DNA of 64,000 nt from Rutpela maculata (taxonomy: Eukaryota > Arthropoda > Insecta > Coleoptera > Cerambycidae). The translations under genes were made by a program, and so were the position numbers. The DNA lies in NCBI GenBank assembly GCA_936432065.2, contig OW386287.2, positions 79,363,804 to 79,427,803 on the forward strand, read 5' to 3'. Below, piece after piece: positions 53,589-64,000 of this stretch (positions are counted from its first letter, which is position 1; every line of letters starts with the position of its first letter). The notes below the pieces were generated by a model that made no database searches, was not told the DNA's origin, and was given only the letters and a program-made list of their open reading frames with translations.

Positions 53589-56119
53589 GTTTCTCCTGCT
53601 GTTCGGATCAGCACTCTGTCAATACAAAATTACCCCGATCAATAATACTGTTGGTGTATACTACCACCAAGACACGGACATCGTGGTGACAAATGACAAA
53701 TGGACTCTTCTAGTGCATAAAAATATTTCATCCCTCAAACTAGCTTTTGACAAAAATCAAAATATCTTAGACAAAATCTTGTACACTCTCAATAATGGTG
53801 ATCATAAGTCAATTATTTTTACCAATGAAATTAAAACAGACTTTAACCTTTTAACACAAATATCCAACTCTATAAAAATGAAATTTGACGAAATCTTTTC
53901 AGATACAAAAAGATATAAACGAGGAATACTTAACGGTATCGGCACAATATTCAAATCCATAACTGGAAACCTAGATGCTGAAGATGGTCAGTACTATACT
54001 AATTGTATAAACAAACTAAATAACGACGAACATCAATTGGAAAACTTAATCAAAAATCAAATTTCAGTTACAACTTCTGTTATTAAAAACTTCAACTCGA
54101 CTATACAAAAATTACAAATTGACGAGGAAACCTTTAACAAAGATCTCGAAGAAATCGAACACACAATTCAAACAATGACTCAAGCTATTGAGGCTGCTCA
54201 TATAAAACTAAAATTCTTATACATTTCCGAACAACTAATAGCGAGCTATTTGTATATCGAAGATAATTTAAACGACATTCTAAATTCAATAACATTTGCC
54301 AGACTAGGAATCATTCACACGTCAATCATAACTCCTAATCACTTAGTGACAGCACTACAAGAAGTTTCACAGAGCTTACGAAGGAACAATTTGCCTCTCC
54401 CCATTAAATTATCGGCAGTTGCTAAGTATTTGGATATTATTGAATTACAAGCGTATCAAATGGATTCTAACTTAGTATTTGTTTTAACAATACCACTTGT
54501 TGAACCCCAAAATTATAACACCTATCGCCTATACCCTATCCCGATACTTGATAACAGAACTGGTCTACATCACATTTTATCTATCTCACAAAAGTTTATC
54601 GCGAGAGACGATGATTCTTTAATGTACATACCTATACTATACTTGACAAATCTACAGTGAAACAATATTACACCATCATTATAAACATTTTGACAGAGAT
54701 CAAATTATAGATCATAGATATGATACAAGACATAGAACCCAACAAAACATCAAAGTAAATGTTGCACAAAAAACAATTGGAATGAAAAATTATGTATACC
54801 TAGCACCTCGACTATTTAACATTCTTCCAGAGTCTATAAAAAATATAAACTATTTCAAAAGATTTAAATATGAAATCAAAAAATGGCTACTTAATCAGGA
54901 TTATAAACAAATAGAAAGGTTTATTGACACTGGACATCTCTAATAATATGTTTCTCTTTATGCTTCTCTTTATAATATGTTTCTCTTCATAATATGTTTA
55001 TATGTGTATTGTAAATTAATGCAAAATATATTTATTACATTTTATCATAAGGTATCTTGGAGATATTATTTACATAAATATCACTTCATGTAGTAATCGC
55101 AATCTCGGAACTTTTGGCGCTGATTATGGCACCGGTCACGTTTGTTAAACTGTCACGAGGGATAGTATTACATTCAAGCCAAACTCATTTGGCTTTGGTA
55201 ATATTGAACTTGTACACTTAACATATAATGCAAGTAAAAGAAATATCTCCTCGTTACAAGCTCTTAAAGCTTACACGAGATCTTATTTATTTATAATACA
55301 TAATATTAAACCTTATACATGCTTGTATTAATCTGTATTAAATAAATAAAATTATTATTATTATTATTAATATACAAAATTTGAAAGAATGCAAACCTCT
55401 TTATTTTGGAACCAAACTATGTTTGAACCTGTTTGCATATCCTATCGACCAAAATGCCATATGTGAAGCCAGAATACTAAAACCATTGCCGAAACTTCCA
55501 GAGAACTGTTAAACTTTCTTCATTATTAGTCAGGGATACAACGTCCAAGAACTTGAAGACAACACATGGCTAGTAATTAATTCCGAACCACTTCACATTA
55601 CCATCAACTGTCCAGAGAGAGAATCCACAACAGAGTTAATCAACAAAAATTCCATCATCAAACTACAACCAGGATGTTACGCCTATGCAGGCATTACTAG
55701 AATACAAGCCAGTGCCAAAGACTTCCGAAATTAAGGACAATTCACATCCTATCCAAATTCCTTTTGAATGCTGTAATCACATGCCTGACAAAATCGAAAT
55801 TCCAAAACTAAAACCTCTCAAATTAAACAGTCTCGACGTAGAAGACCTAGATATTGCTAAAAACAAATTGGACCAATATTCCAAAGATCTGGGTGACCTC
55901 ACAAACGAACCTTTTGTGACCAAACACATATCTTCGTTCACATATTTCATAATCACTCTCATCATTCTATTAGTTCTACTTTACATAACCTGTAAATGCA
56001 GAAGAAGAAGATGTGGAGCATTGCGAATCCAACCCTCAACGGACAACCCTCCTTCACCTCCTTCAGAGCGAAGCAGAGTTTTTACCAAATTTCCTAGACT
56101 GATCCCTCCAAGAAAGTGA
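53589..56119 (+). pseudogene. env: errantivirus-like envelope gene, interrupted by a LINE
   Basis: The frame starts at the splice acceptor with a hydrophobic signal-peptide-like stretch. A basic cleavage-type site lies near 53905-53915, followed by a conserved segment (GILNGIGTIFKSITGNLD) typical of insect errantivirus envelope proteins related to baculovirus F proteins. Long helical stretches follow. At about 54660 a LINE 3' end is inserted, and the reading resumes after 55370. A stop (about 55509) and a frame change (about 55690) precede the C-terminal part at 55685-56119, which has one membrane segment (FIITLIILLVLLYI) and a basic cytoplasmic tail. The gene is not intact. Confidence 0.83.
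54661..55370 (+). mobile_element. 5'-truncated CR1-like LINE 3' end in env
   Basis: The reading YDTRHRTQQNIKV, then APRLFNILPESIKNINYFK and KKWLLNQ, is the C-terminal end of a LINE reverse-transcriptase protein. It is followed by an untranslated stretch and an (ATT)n tail (55355-55370). Env coding continues on both sides. The flanks ACAAATCTA and ACAAAATTT may be an imperfect target duplication. Confidence 0.75.
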
Positions 56120-56401
56120 CCCGGTATTAAACCTCAAGAAGAAGAGGACATCGAGTTAACATAGACTTTCATATGTGGAGTTTTACCCTTGTCTATTAAT
56201 TTAGACCATTGTATTTTATTCTTATCACATTTATGTAATGTACTACTCGCTTATTATTATTATCATTTAGCAATTTTAACTTTTACGTATTTTATTATTT
56301 TGCTTTGTATTCATTCAACATTGTTTCAATTTATTTTGCATTATATTCATTTAACGTTTCTAACAATTTTCAAAAGTTGCTGCATAACATCAACTTTTTT
56401 A
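56120..56401 (+). other. 3' untranslated part of the errantivirus-like element
   Basis: T-rich sequence between env and the polypurine tract. A hydrophobic frame at 56189-56452 runs into the LTR and is not considered a gene. Confidence 0.6.
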
Positions 56402-56414
56402 TTAAGGGGGAAGT
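56402..56414 (+). promoter_or_regulatory. polypurine tract of the errantivirus-like element
   Basis: TTAAGGGGGAAGT directly precedes the 3' LTR. Confidence 0.8.
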
Positions 56415-56779
56415 TGTTATATAAAATTATACGCTATATCATCAAGATATAAAGCGACATCACAGATAGCATCATATTACAGTATTAGATAACAGCTTCC
56501 TTTGAGAATTGCTTATCTAGATATTAAGTTTCATTTTAACATCTCACAATATTATGCTGATTAGCTAGCTTGCATTTCCTTTGTTCAACTTTGGCTGACA
56601 CATCATTTGAAAACTTATAAATAAGACTAACGAGCATTTGTACCGGCAGTTATCATACTCACTTCATATTAAATGTATCATACATAAATTGTATCTTTTA
56701 TTCAGGAATCAACGTTGATTCTTCATGTAACCAAATAAAAAGTTTTTAAAAAGTCAATCACGCATACAGTGATCTAACA
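56415..56779 (+). repeat. 3' LTR of the errantivirus-like element
   Basis: 365 bp, matching the 5' LTR except for about seven substitutions. It is followed by TATA, which also precedes the 5' LTR. Confidence 0.93.
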
Positions 56780-56783
56780 TATA

Positions 56784-57319
56784 TACCTACACATAAAATA
56801 TAAATAACTCATACTGGCCGAGGTAGAAAAGAGACATTATGGTTAAAAAAAATCCCTTGAAAAGAGTTGTTAATACAGTTGTATTCAAGGCAAGTAAATT
56901 CAGCAGGTCAGAAAACCGGCCCTTAGTCTGTGCGATTTAGCAGGAAAATATTAAATATATTGAATACAGAGATTTTATATCCGATAGTTTTTTGCTTTGT
57001 ACTTAAATAAATGCTTTCAAATTATGTAATATTCTTATATTACTTGGTACAATATTATAAAACTTTGCTCCTAAAGAAAGATACAAATTTCTGACAAAAT
57101 TACATGAAATCTTTCTGACTTAATAATACCTGTTTACTTACATTTTAATACTGATACGTCAGTTACTCTTCTATAGCACAGTATTATAATTCTGAATATC
57201 GACATACCTAGTAACATTTTAATTTGAATTTAAATATAAAAAATGTCTCTTTTGTCCCCTAACTTAGATGTCCTGAGATTACTTTAAACGAGATACATCC
57301 AGCAGCTCCATCAACTTAA
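56784..57319. other. unassigned AT-rich DNA
   Basis: No recognisable feature. Confidence 0.5.
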
Positions 57320-57570
57320 ATATGTACTATCAAAACGTTTGGGACTCAACACTAAATTGCTTCTTTCTACCCCAATACTAGTGAAAGTCAATTTGACATT
57401 ATTTGTCTTATCGGAACTTGGCTCTCAAGCAGCATATCTAGTTCAGAACTCTTTTCAGTATCCTACAGCCTATTAGGATTTGATCTAGACTATGAATCGA
57501 CGGGCTTAAGTTGCGATGAAGTCTTTCTTATCGCCACCAAATCTGATACTCCGTTTTTTATTGCTGATTC
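57320..57570 (+). pseudogene. LINE endonuclease remnant
   Basis: Across two or more frame changes the readings MYYQNV, then LLIGTWLSSSISSSELF and EVFLIATKS, match the start of the AP-type endonuclease of CR1/Jockey-like LINEs (usual form YYQN.RGL, ETWL, GGGVLIA). No reverse transcriptase part follows. Confidence 0.55.
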
Positions 57571-59585
57571 ATCCATATTTCGCAAGAATTTTCCTATCAC
57601 AGATGATATCCTTGGAAAAATATTCTTTTGCGGCATGCTAGTTTTTCTATTTTTGTTTTAATATTCCATCAAATGTTATAATGCAGAGATTTTAGCAGTA
57701 TTTGAAAAATTTGATTTTTTTTTAATTTATGTAACATTGTAAATATGATAATAGAACATAAATAAATAATAAATAGAAATGTCTTTATTTAACCTGACTC
57801 AGCTCACAAAGTTGTAAATCTCAACCAGGGCCAGTACATTATCTTACATAAGGCATACATAATTGATCAATCACACTCCCAAAGGACTCCATGGATACCC
57901 CCATATTATAAACCATAAAGGTGCAGAATATAACAACGTAAGGAGTAACTACCGAGAGAATCAGAATTCTCGACTTAGTACTACATAAAAATTGTATCTT
58001 TCACAATTCGCTGTTGGTTACTGAGAATAAGCAATTTAAGCCTCACTCTACTTTGTACATATCTCTGTTTTCATACACACAGCATCGTAATATTAGGCCT
58101 TTTCATAAAGCTTATCATTGATAAAGAGCTATTTTTCTAACACAGTATGATGAAGTCTCCCTTCCTTGTTTGTACCATTGTTTATTGTATATTATGTTCT
58201 TGGCCTATTGGTATGTGTAATTTTCTTTTTCTGTTCTTTTATAGTTGGACTAAAAGATAAGGTCAGATTGACTTCAAAACCGGTGTTACATTGAAATAAT
58301 ATTAAGAATAATATATGAGAATAAAGTAATAGTTATTTAACTGACCCTAGCCATTTGTATGATTTCAGGTACTTGTGCATAACATGGGAACAATCATCTA
58401 AAATGTAATGAAATTCTTCTAGCAAATTGAATTTTTGTCTGAATTTGATAATATTAATTAACCTTGAGATGCATTCTATATGAAATTTTATTCTATATTA
58501 GATAGTAATGTACCACATTGCATAATAAAAGGTAAACAAATATCTAGTGTGGTATATTTTACAAATTAAAACCATAATTTGCAACAGAACATTAGACAGC
58601 ATAAAATGTATAAAATACTTTAGCATCTTAACAACTTTAACCTAATTCGGATGTCAGATAAATCATTCATTCGCAAGGATTATCAGAATTTTTATTAACA
58701 GCATGGAAACCTCACTTAAAAGTGATCTCAATTATATTTTTAAATTGTATAAACTGCCAAAGAGCAAAAATTTATTCCTGGAAATATGCACTGTAATAAT
58801 GCAGAGCTATAGAATCCTGAAGCTATAGTTGATGTTTTTTAGTCATTACTTTAAAAACACTCTTATTCATCCCAACAGTGACCTTTACGTGAACAACAAT
58901 AGGATTCACTCCAATATGCCTGGTATAAATGTTACATCTTTGAACGAGGACGAGATAATTTTTTTAATGAAAGGATAAATAAAATGACTGGTTACTACAG
59001 TAAAATTAGACGTTATATGATAAGTTAGTGGAAATCATTGGGAGATTTTTGAAAATTTATAGAGATGTTTAATTTGATGTCCCGAATAATACTTTAGATT
59101 TTCCGGACCGTGGCTGTGCTCCCGGTGGAGGGGAGTGGGAAAGGTGCTCCAAAACGGTGTCTTGGTTGTAACTCAAGAATGCTTAGAGATAACAAAATGG
59201 AGGTTATTATGAAAAATACTTAAATAAATGCATTCAAATTGTACCTAAAAAAGATTTTATACATTTTTTTTGTAGAACTGTCAGTGACTTTGGAATGCCA
59301 ATTTTTCTTATTTTCTAGAAAAATTCATGTTATCAATGGAATTCACACTGGAAATGAATGATAGATTCAATGATACCGTATAATTTATGATGCTTGTAAA
59401 ATTATTTTCAGCAAAAAAATGTTATTTTTTTTAATATAATAATACTTATAAAGGACATTTCCTGATTAAAGTCACAGTAGGCGAGATGGACACAGATTTT
59501 AGAATATCTTTTGCACATTTTAGTCCACGCAAATTAGACATTTTAAAAGAAATAATTTATAAAGTAATAATATTTGAGATGCGTA
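57571..59585. other. unassigned AT-rich DNA
   Basis: No gene or structured repeat is recognisable up to the left end of the next TIR element. Confidence 0.5.
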
Positions 59586-59611
59586 CTCTAGATAGAGTTA
59601 GAAATAGATAC

Positions 59612-59652
59612 CCGAAAAGTCCCCCCCTCATGTAGAGGGGGGGACTTTTCGG
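59612..59652. repeat. perfect 18-bp hairpin in the left TIR of element 2
   Basis: CCGAAAAGTCCCCCCCTC and its exact inverse complement surround a 5-base loop. The right TIR has the first arm in a related form but not the second, so the hairpin is specific to the left end. Confidence 0.9.
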
Positions 59653-59907
59653 CAAAAAAAACTCCCCTAACGGGGACTTAAAGCTTGTTTTTCACTTTTA
59701 TCTTGTAAACCGTTCGTCGGAAGAGAAAAAAGTATAGAAAATAAAAAATGTGTCGTTAAATTCTGCATAAAAAATATCTATTAACCTTGTAGCTTAGCCT
59801 CACCTATTTCACGCTAATAGTCTCCGAACAGAGACGTAGTTTGGAGTGCACATGTAAAAATTGATCCTATTCGAATTTTCACAGCGAATATCTTAAAACC
59901 GGTTACT

Positions 59908-61135
59908 TTAACGAGAAGAATGTTCAGGAATGAATTTATAGATCGGACATCCTTGCCCATAGCAAATAGAGCACATTGTTGAGCAGCGCAATCCAACCTT
60001 AACAGAGCTGCATCGTTTTCGGCAACCCTTTTTGCAACTGCAGGGTATTAGCTGTAGCGTGGACATTGGTGCTGGTAACTCGGTGGTATAAATGGGTGCT
60101 AAGATGTTGCCTACTTTCTTCCACCCCCAATCCGTTGGTTCCAAGTTTTCTCCTCACCAAGATTGAATTTGGAGAAATGCTCTGTAAGAATGTTGACGTA
60201 ATGTCTCAGATATTGGTGGTAGTCTTGGTAGAATCCCAGCAGTACTAGATTGACCGACCAACTTATTGAAAATAATAAACCTTTGATGATTCAAAGATGT
60301 CTTTTTTGGGGGGCCTTGTATAATGCAAGTGCGAATTGCTCTCCAGCACTTGTAATTTCTTGTTTCGTTGAGCTACGGTTGTTGAATATACGGACCTCTA
60401 CGAGATCTTTTCTTTTATTGACGCATTCCACCGTTTGCATTTTTCCTTTACCAAAGAAAGCTGAAGTGGTATCGCATCTGAAAGCGTGGACAAACAAAAC
60501 TGTCTCCTTACAGCTTTTTAAAACTACCGAGGACTGCAAGTCACGAGAACTCTAGGCTTTATTTTCTATTTTTTCTTGAGCCTCTCTTAAGAAACGAATA
60601 TCTTTATCTTCAGGTGCGCGAGCGATAATCAATGCGAGAAGATCAATATCTTGTCCGACGATGACCACTGTATCATTTTCATGCGATTCATTTAAGGTGG
60701 TTTAAACTATGAGTGCGTCAGCGTCGTCTACAGCAGTAATTGTTTTAATTCCCGCTTTTTAAATCTGTCCACCAATGGCGAAATAAATCGGTCCGTATTT
60801 GTGAGATTGTTTATTTTATTTTGCGTTTCAGTCAGTGACGTGTCTCACTGAAAATAATTTCCGGTGAAATGCGTTTCAAAAGTCGCTACTGTCTTTCGAT
60901 GCTCTTCGTACTGCACACATCAAACACTACTAAGTCACTTTTTTGCCGTAATGATTACGAATAAAGCGAACGTAGTCTATATAAACCTGCTTTGGCCATA
61001 CTACTTGATGAATCAAATTACCGATATCAAGAATGAACTGGCAATCAGAAAAATCTATTGGCCTCTCTCGTAAAGCATTGAAAATATCATACAGAGACGA
61101 ATTCTTGGTTTTTCTCATTAACACTCTCATCTAAG
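59908..61135 (-). pseudogene. PIN-like/CXC protein gene, second copy, broken
   Basis: On the minus strand the order is SSLYDIFNALRERPIDF and DIGNLIHQVVW (about 61110-61020), VVFDV, then VVIVGQDIDLLALI with the acidic strand resembling PIN/FEN nucleases. Next come VLFVHAF and CDTTSAFFGKGKMQTV (about 60510), EQFALALYKAP, LEPTDWGW (about 60140), and LQLIPCSCKKGC plus further cysteines forming a CXC domain (60070-59960). Several stops and frame changes separate the pieces. Compared with the copy at 44870-46152 the motifs and their order agree. Function unknown. Confidence 0.72.
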
Positions 61136-61267
61136 AGAGGGAGAGGTATTGAAGCAAGCTCAAAGTTGAAACATGACTCCAAAAATTATAAATGGCTGAT
61201 TGTTTATTTGCTTATATTTAATTTTCAGAGTATCAGGATCTGAGACAGAAGTAAAAAAAATGATACA

Positions 61268-61814
61268 GAAATAGTCATTTACGTTATAAGTCCGGTAGGT
61301 GACTTATTACAGTCCGGAATATAAAAGAGTACTGTAATGAGACCTACTGGACGGGTATCGTATAATATTTTATTTCATAGTGCCTTTATAACCTTTTTAG
61401 AATGAATAAAAAGTTATATTTATTGAAATTTAAAAAATATTAGTTCGTAATCTAACAATCGCATCACCTTAACGATGTTATAGCTATTGTTTTTCATAGA
61501 TAATTATGATTGACTTTAGCTTGTCACTGTCAAATAAATAAAACCATATTTTTTGTATTGTTTTGTATTATGGAGATTTCGGAGGAGATTATAAATGAAT
61601 CTGTGGAAGCAAGGGGAAAATTAATCCCGAAAAAATGATCAGATAGATATCAAAAATTTGTTTTGTCAATGGAAACAAATAATATATGATAGTGTTGCTA
61701 GGTAACACATTATAGTATCAGATACTGTAATGTTCGCAGGTAACACATTACGGTATCAGATACTGTAATGTTCAATTTACCAGCCGCAAATGAGTCCGGG
61801 AAATAGTCATTTAC
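61268..61814 (+). mobile_element. Crypton-like insert with 15-bp direct repeats
   Basis: GAAATAGTCATTTAC occurs at 61268-61282 and 61800-61814 in direct orientation. Between them a hairpin (61290-61313 facing 61331-61352), a short frame at 61570-61638 (EISEEIINESVEARGKLIPK) and two tandem 37-bp units (61700-61773) are found. After a stop the reading SDRYQK and FCQWKQ follows. This resembles the N-terminal end of tyrosine-recombinase proteins of insect Cryptons. Direct-repeat ends fit that enzyme class. The family assignment is from memory. Confidence 0.45.
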
Positions 61815-62550
61815 CGGATAGTATGAAATAAATGCAATTTAATTTTAAGTATACTATACATTTAAGGTATTCATGTCTGAAGTTTTTATTGCCGTAATCC
61901 TTCCGGGTATAGCCTGAGGTCGTCCTTGTATCTACGTCGGTACTATACATGTTTTACGTATGATTATAAACGCATCTGTGTGAAAAAAAGGGAAAAATAA
62001 ATAAAAACCACTTGCCTCAAAACCCACTATACATGCATCTTATAGAGTGAATTCCAATCTATAAATTAATTCCTGAGCATTTTTCTCGTTAAAGTAACCG
62101 GTTTTAAGATATTCGCTGTGAAACTTCGAATAGGATTGACCCGTGCGCTCCAAACTACCCCTCTGTTCGGACGCTGTTAACATGAAATAGGTGAGGATAA
62201 TCTACAAGGTTAATTGAACATTTTTATGCAGAATTTCATGAAAAAAATTTTACATTCTATGCTTTTTTCTCTTCCGAGGAACGGTTCATAAGATAAAAGT
62301 GAAAAACCAGCTTTAGGTTCCCGTTGGGAGTGGTTTTTTGCAAAAAAAGGGACATGGGGAGGGAACTTTTCGGGTATCTATTTTTAACACTATCTAGAGT
62401 AGGGTAGGGGGGGCAGTTTGGTACTTTTTTTTTCAATTACCTATTGTCCAAATAAAAATGTCTACAGAAATCACCAAACTAGAAAGTAGTTTATTTGCAT
62501 ATGTAAGAAACTTATTTTTGAGTACAAAAGTTCAGATTTATTGCTTAATC

Positions 62551-64000
62551 TAATAATAAAATAATAATAATAATAATAATAAATGGTCTTTATTTTCCCA
62601 CTAAGTACATAAATTAAATAAAGAAAATACAAATCATTGAGGGGGAAAAACGCCGAAGATCAGATGGCTATGCACAGGCATGCCCCTGTTTTTAATCTTA
62701 AGCGTTAGTAAGTAAGATAGCAATTGAAACTTATTTTGTAATAGCAAATAAATTGCCACACAAGTCTTTAGGTGCAATGGGTAGGCAAATACGATTACCT
62801 TAGCTCAGATGTTGTATTTATGGTTGTTGATTTAAGAGAGATTTCTTATAATAATATTTAAATGCGGATATTGGCTTATTTTTTATAGCAGATGGTATGG
62901 AATTATAGATTTTAGTTATTTGGTAAGAAAAGAAGCGTTTGAACAATTCAGTACGATGAAGGGGAGGAGTGAGAGTACCTTTAAAACGGATATTTATATT
63001 ATGTATATCCGTTCTATAAGAGATCTTCTTGTTTAAATATTTGGGAATTTTGTTGGTTATAATTTTATGAAATATACAAGCGAAATGGAGCAGGCGTCGT
63101 CCAGACATGTTAAGCCATCCTATCTCGGGCAGTTTATGTGAAATATTCTGTCTACGCCGTATACCAAAAATTAGTCTTAAACAAGAATTCTGTATGACTT
63201 GAATTCTGCGGTTATCTTCCGCATCTATACATGGACCATATACTGAGTCGGCAAAATTAAATCTAGATAATACTAATGATTCACATAAAATTGTTTTTAC
63301 TTTTTGATTGAGATAATGTCTATTACTGTAAATCATTTTAAGGTTCATGTAGGCTAATCGGATACAATTATTTATATGAGGCTTAAATCTAAGTGAACTA
63401 TCAAAGATTAACCCTAAATTCTTTGCCTTTTCAGTGGGGCTTATGTTGTGTCCTTCCATGTTTATTTGAATTCTATCCGCTAACTGGGACCTAGCACTTG
63501 GTTGTCCGAATACAAGAACCGATGTTTTGTTGGCATTAATATTTAGTGAGTGAGATTTAGATTTTTCCAGTAACGAACGGACGTCATGGTTAATTTTATT
63601 CATTGCATCTATATAGTGACTTGGATCGAAAGAGAGGTAAAGTTGTGTGTCATCTGCGTATAAATGCATTTGACAGTGTGTAATGGCTTTTTGAAACTCC
63701 GATGTATATAGAGTGTACAATAAGGGGCCCAATATCGATCCCTACGGAACACCACACAATACATCAAGAGGGGCAGAGACATTCTCATCAACTTTTACTC
63801 TTTGAGTTCTACCCGTCAAATAGCTACGAAAGAAGTTGACTGCTCCATTGCTTAAACCAATAAACTTTAGTACAGCTAAGAGTATTTTATGATTTATAGT
63901 GTCAAATGCCTTTGAAAAATCAATGAGAACCAACACTGTAGCTTTTTTCTCATCTGCCCCTCTCAATATATCGTCCGTAATGTTCAAGAGAGCTGTTTCA
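62551..64000 (-). mobile_element. CR1-like LINE, 3' part (5' part outside window)
   Basis: The element runs on the minus strand from beyond the window end to an (ATT)n tail at 62551-62581. The 3' untranslated region is about 230 bp. One nonsense codon is visible in the coding part. The reverse transcriptase has LIDFSKAFDTINH and YADDT motifs as in CR1/L2-related LINEs of insects. The similar (ATT)n-tailed LINE end at 54661-55370 may belong to the same broad group. Confidence 0.85.
62818..63987 (-). pseudogene. CR1-like LINE reverse transcriptase, one nonsense codon
   Basis: The first catalytic aspartate is in VLIDFSKAFDTINH (about 63915). The CGVPQGS motif reads CGVP-stop-GS, because a TAG at 63742-63744 stands where Gln is expected (one base change from CAG). 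The active-site YADDTQLYL follows at about 63655. The thumb and C-terminal part (INMEGHNISPTEKAKNLGL, later LTPPLHRTELFKRFF) are open to the stop at 62818. Apart from the TAG the visible frame is uninterrupted, so the copy is fairly young. Confidence 0.88.

Larger units (their letters stand above)
47970..56779 (+). mobile_element. errantivirus-like Ty3/Gypsy element with gag and env but no visible reverse transcriptase
   Basis: Two 365-bp LTRs (TGTTATAT...TCTAACA) flank the element and TATA is duplicated on both sides, as usual for errantiviruses, which prefer alternating T/A targets. A serine-tRNA type primer site follows the 5' LTR, and a purine tract precedes the 3' LTR. Gag is intact, a protease stub and integrase remnants are present, and an env frame is broken by a LINE. 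I find no reverse transcriptase or RNase H between protease and integrase. The LTRs differ at about seven positions, so insertion was not ancient, and the missing enzymes probably came from another element. Confidence 0.9.
59586..62399. mobile_element. TIR element 2, carrying a PIN-like/CXC gene
   Basis: The ends CTCTAGATAG and CTATCTAGAG are flanked by TA (59584-59585 and 62400-62401). The arms match over about 350 bp (left to about 59950, right from about 62050), including AAATAGATACCCGAAAAGT, TTCTGCATAAAAA, TTAACCTTGTAG and AACCGGTTACTTTAACGAGAA. The minus-strand gene's C-terminal end runs into the left arm. A Crypton-like insert lies in the 5' part. The TIRs do not resemble those of elements 1 and 3. 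Confidence 0.82.

Noticed and set aside
56189..56452. Hydrophobic 87-codon frame after env
   Set aside because: It is T-rich, runs across the polypurine tract into the LTR, and matches nothing I know.

Overview
This is a 64-kb stretch of AT-rich insect-type genomic DNA made almost entirely of transposable elements, many of them nested. I see no convincing host exon, rRNA or tRNA gene, CRISPR array or bacterial feature. An insect source is suggested by BEL/Pao elements, an errantivirus-like Ty3/Gypsy element with a serine-tRNA type primer site and an env gene, Jockey-, RTE-, I- and CR1-type LINEs, tRNA- and 5S-derived SINEs, and many (TGTC)n-bearing repeats. I cannot fix the order; beetle-like is a guess from repeat style.

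Layout. 1-6133: 3' part of a decayed BEL/Pao element with its 3' LTR. 8166-14353: a complete BEL/Pao element on the minus strand with one uninterrupted Gag-Pol frame, near-identical LTRs and a 5-bp target duplication. 14984-15840: two nested hairpin-ended, Helentron/HINE-like repeats; a copy of the inner one lies inverted at 19988-20447. 18278-20789: an inverted-repeat element holding a cysteine-rich (CXC) gene remnant and a SINE. 21190-26150: a patchwork of (TGTC)n repeats, palindromic elements and a minisatellite. 26361-28000: a possible LTR with a lysine-type primer site. 28698-31260: an RTE relic split by a 5'-truncated I-type LINE with an 11-bp target duplication. 32012-33416: a decayed Tc1/mariner-type element. 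34050-39945: a giant inverted-repeat structure enclosing a LINE relic and SINE pieces. 41022-42590: a Jockey LINE 3' end and a 5S-like SINE. 43690-47939: three TIR elements in a row, the middle one carrying a PIN-like/CXC gene. 47970-56779: an errantivirus-like element with an intact gag and a spliced-type env but no visible reverse transcriptase. 59586-62399: a second PIN-like/CXC TIR element with a Crypton-like insert. 62551-64000: a CR1-like LINE.

The best candidate for something undescribed is the recurring PIN-like/CXC gene. Two clear copies and one CXC-only remnant occur here. Each sits between long terminal inverted repeats, each element is flanked by TA, and the three TIR sequences differ. 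This suggests that the gene is the core gene, or a long-term passenger, of a family of DNA transposons. The link between gene and mobility is inference.
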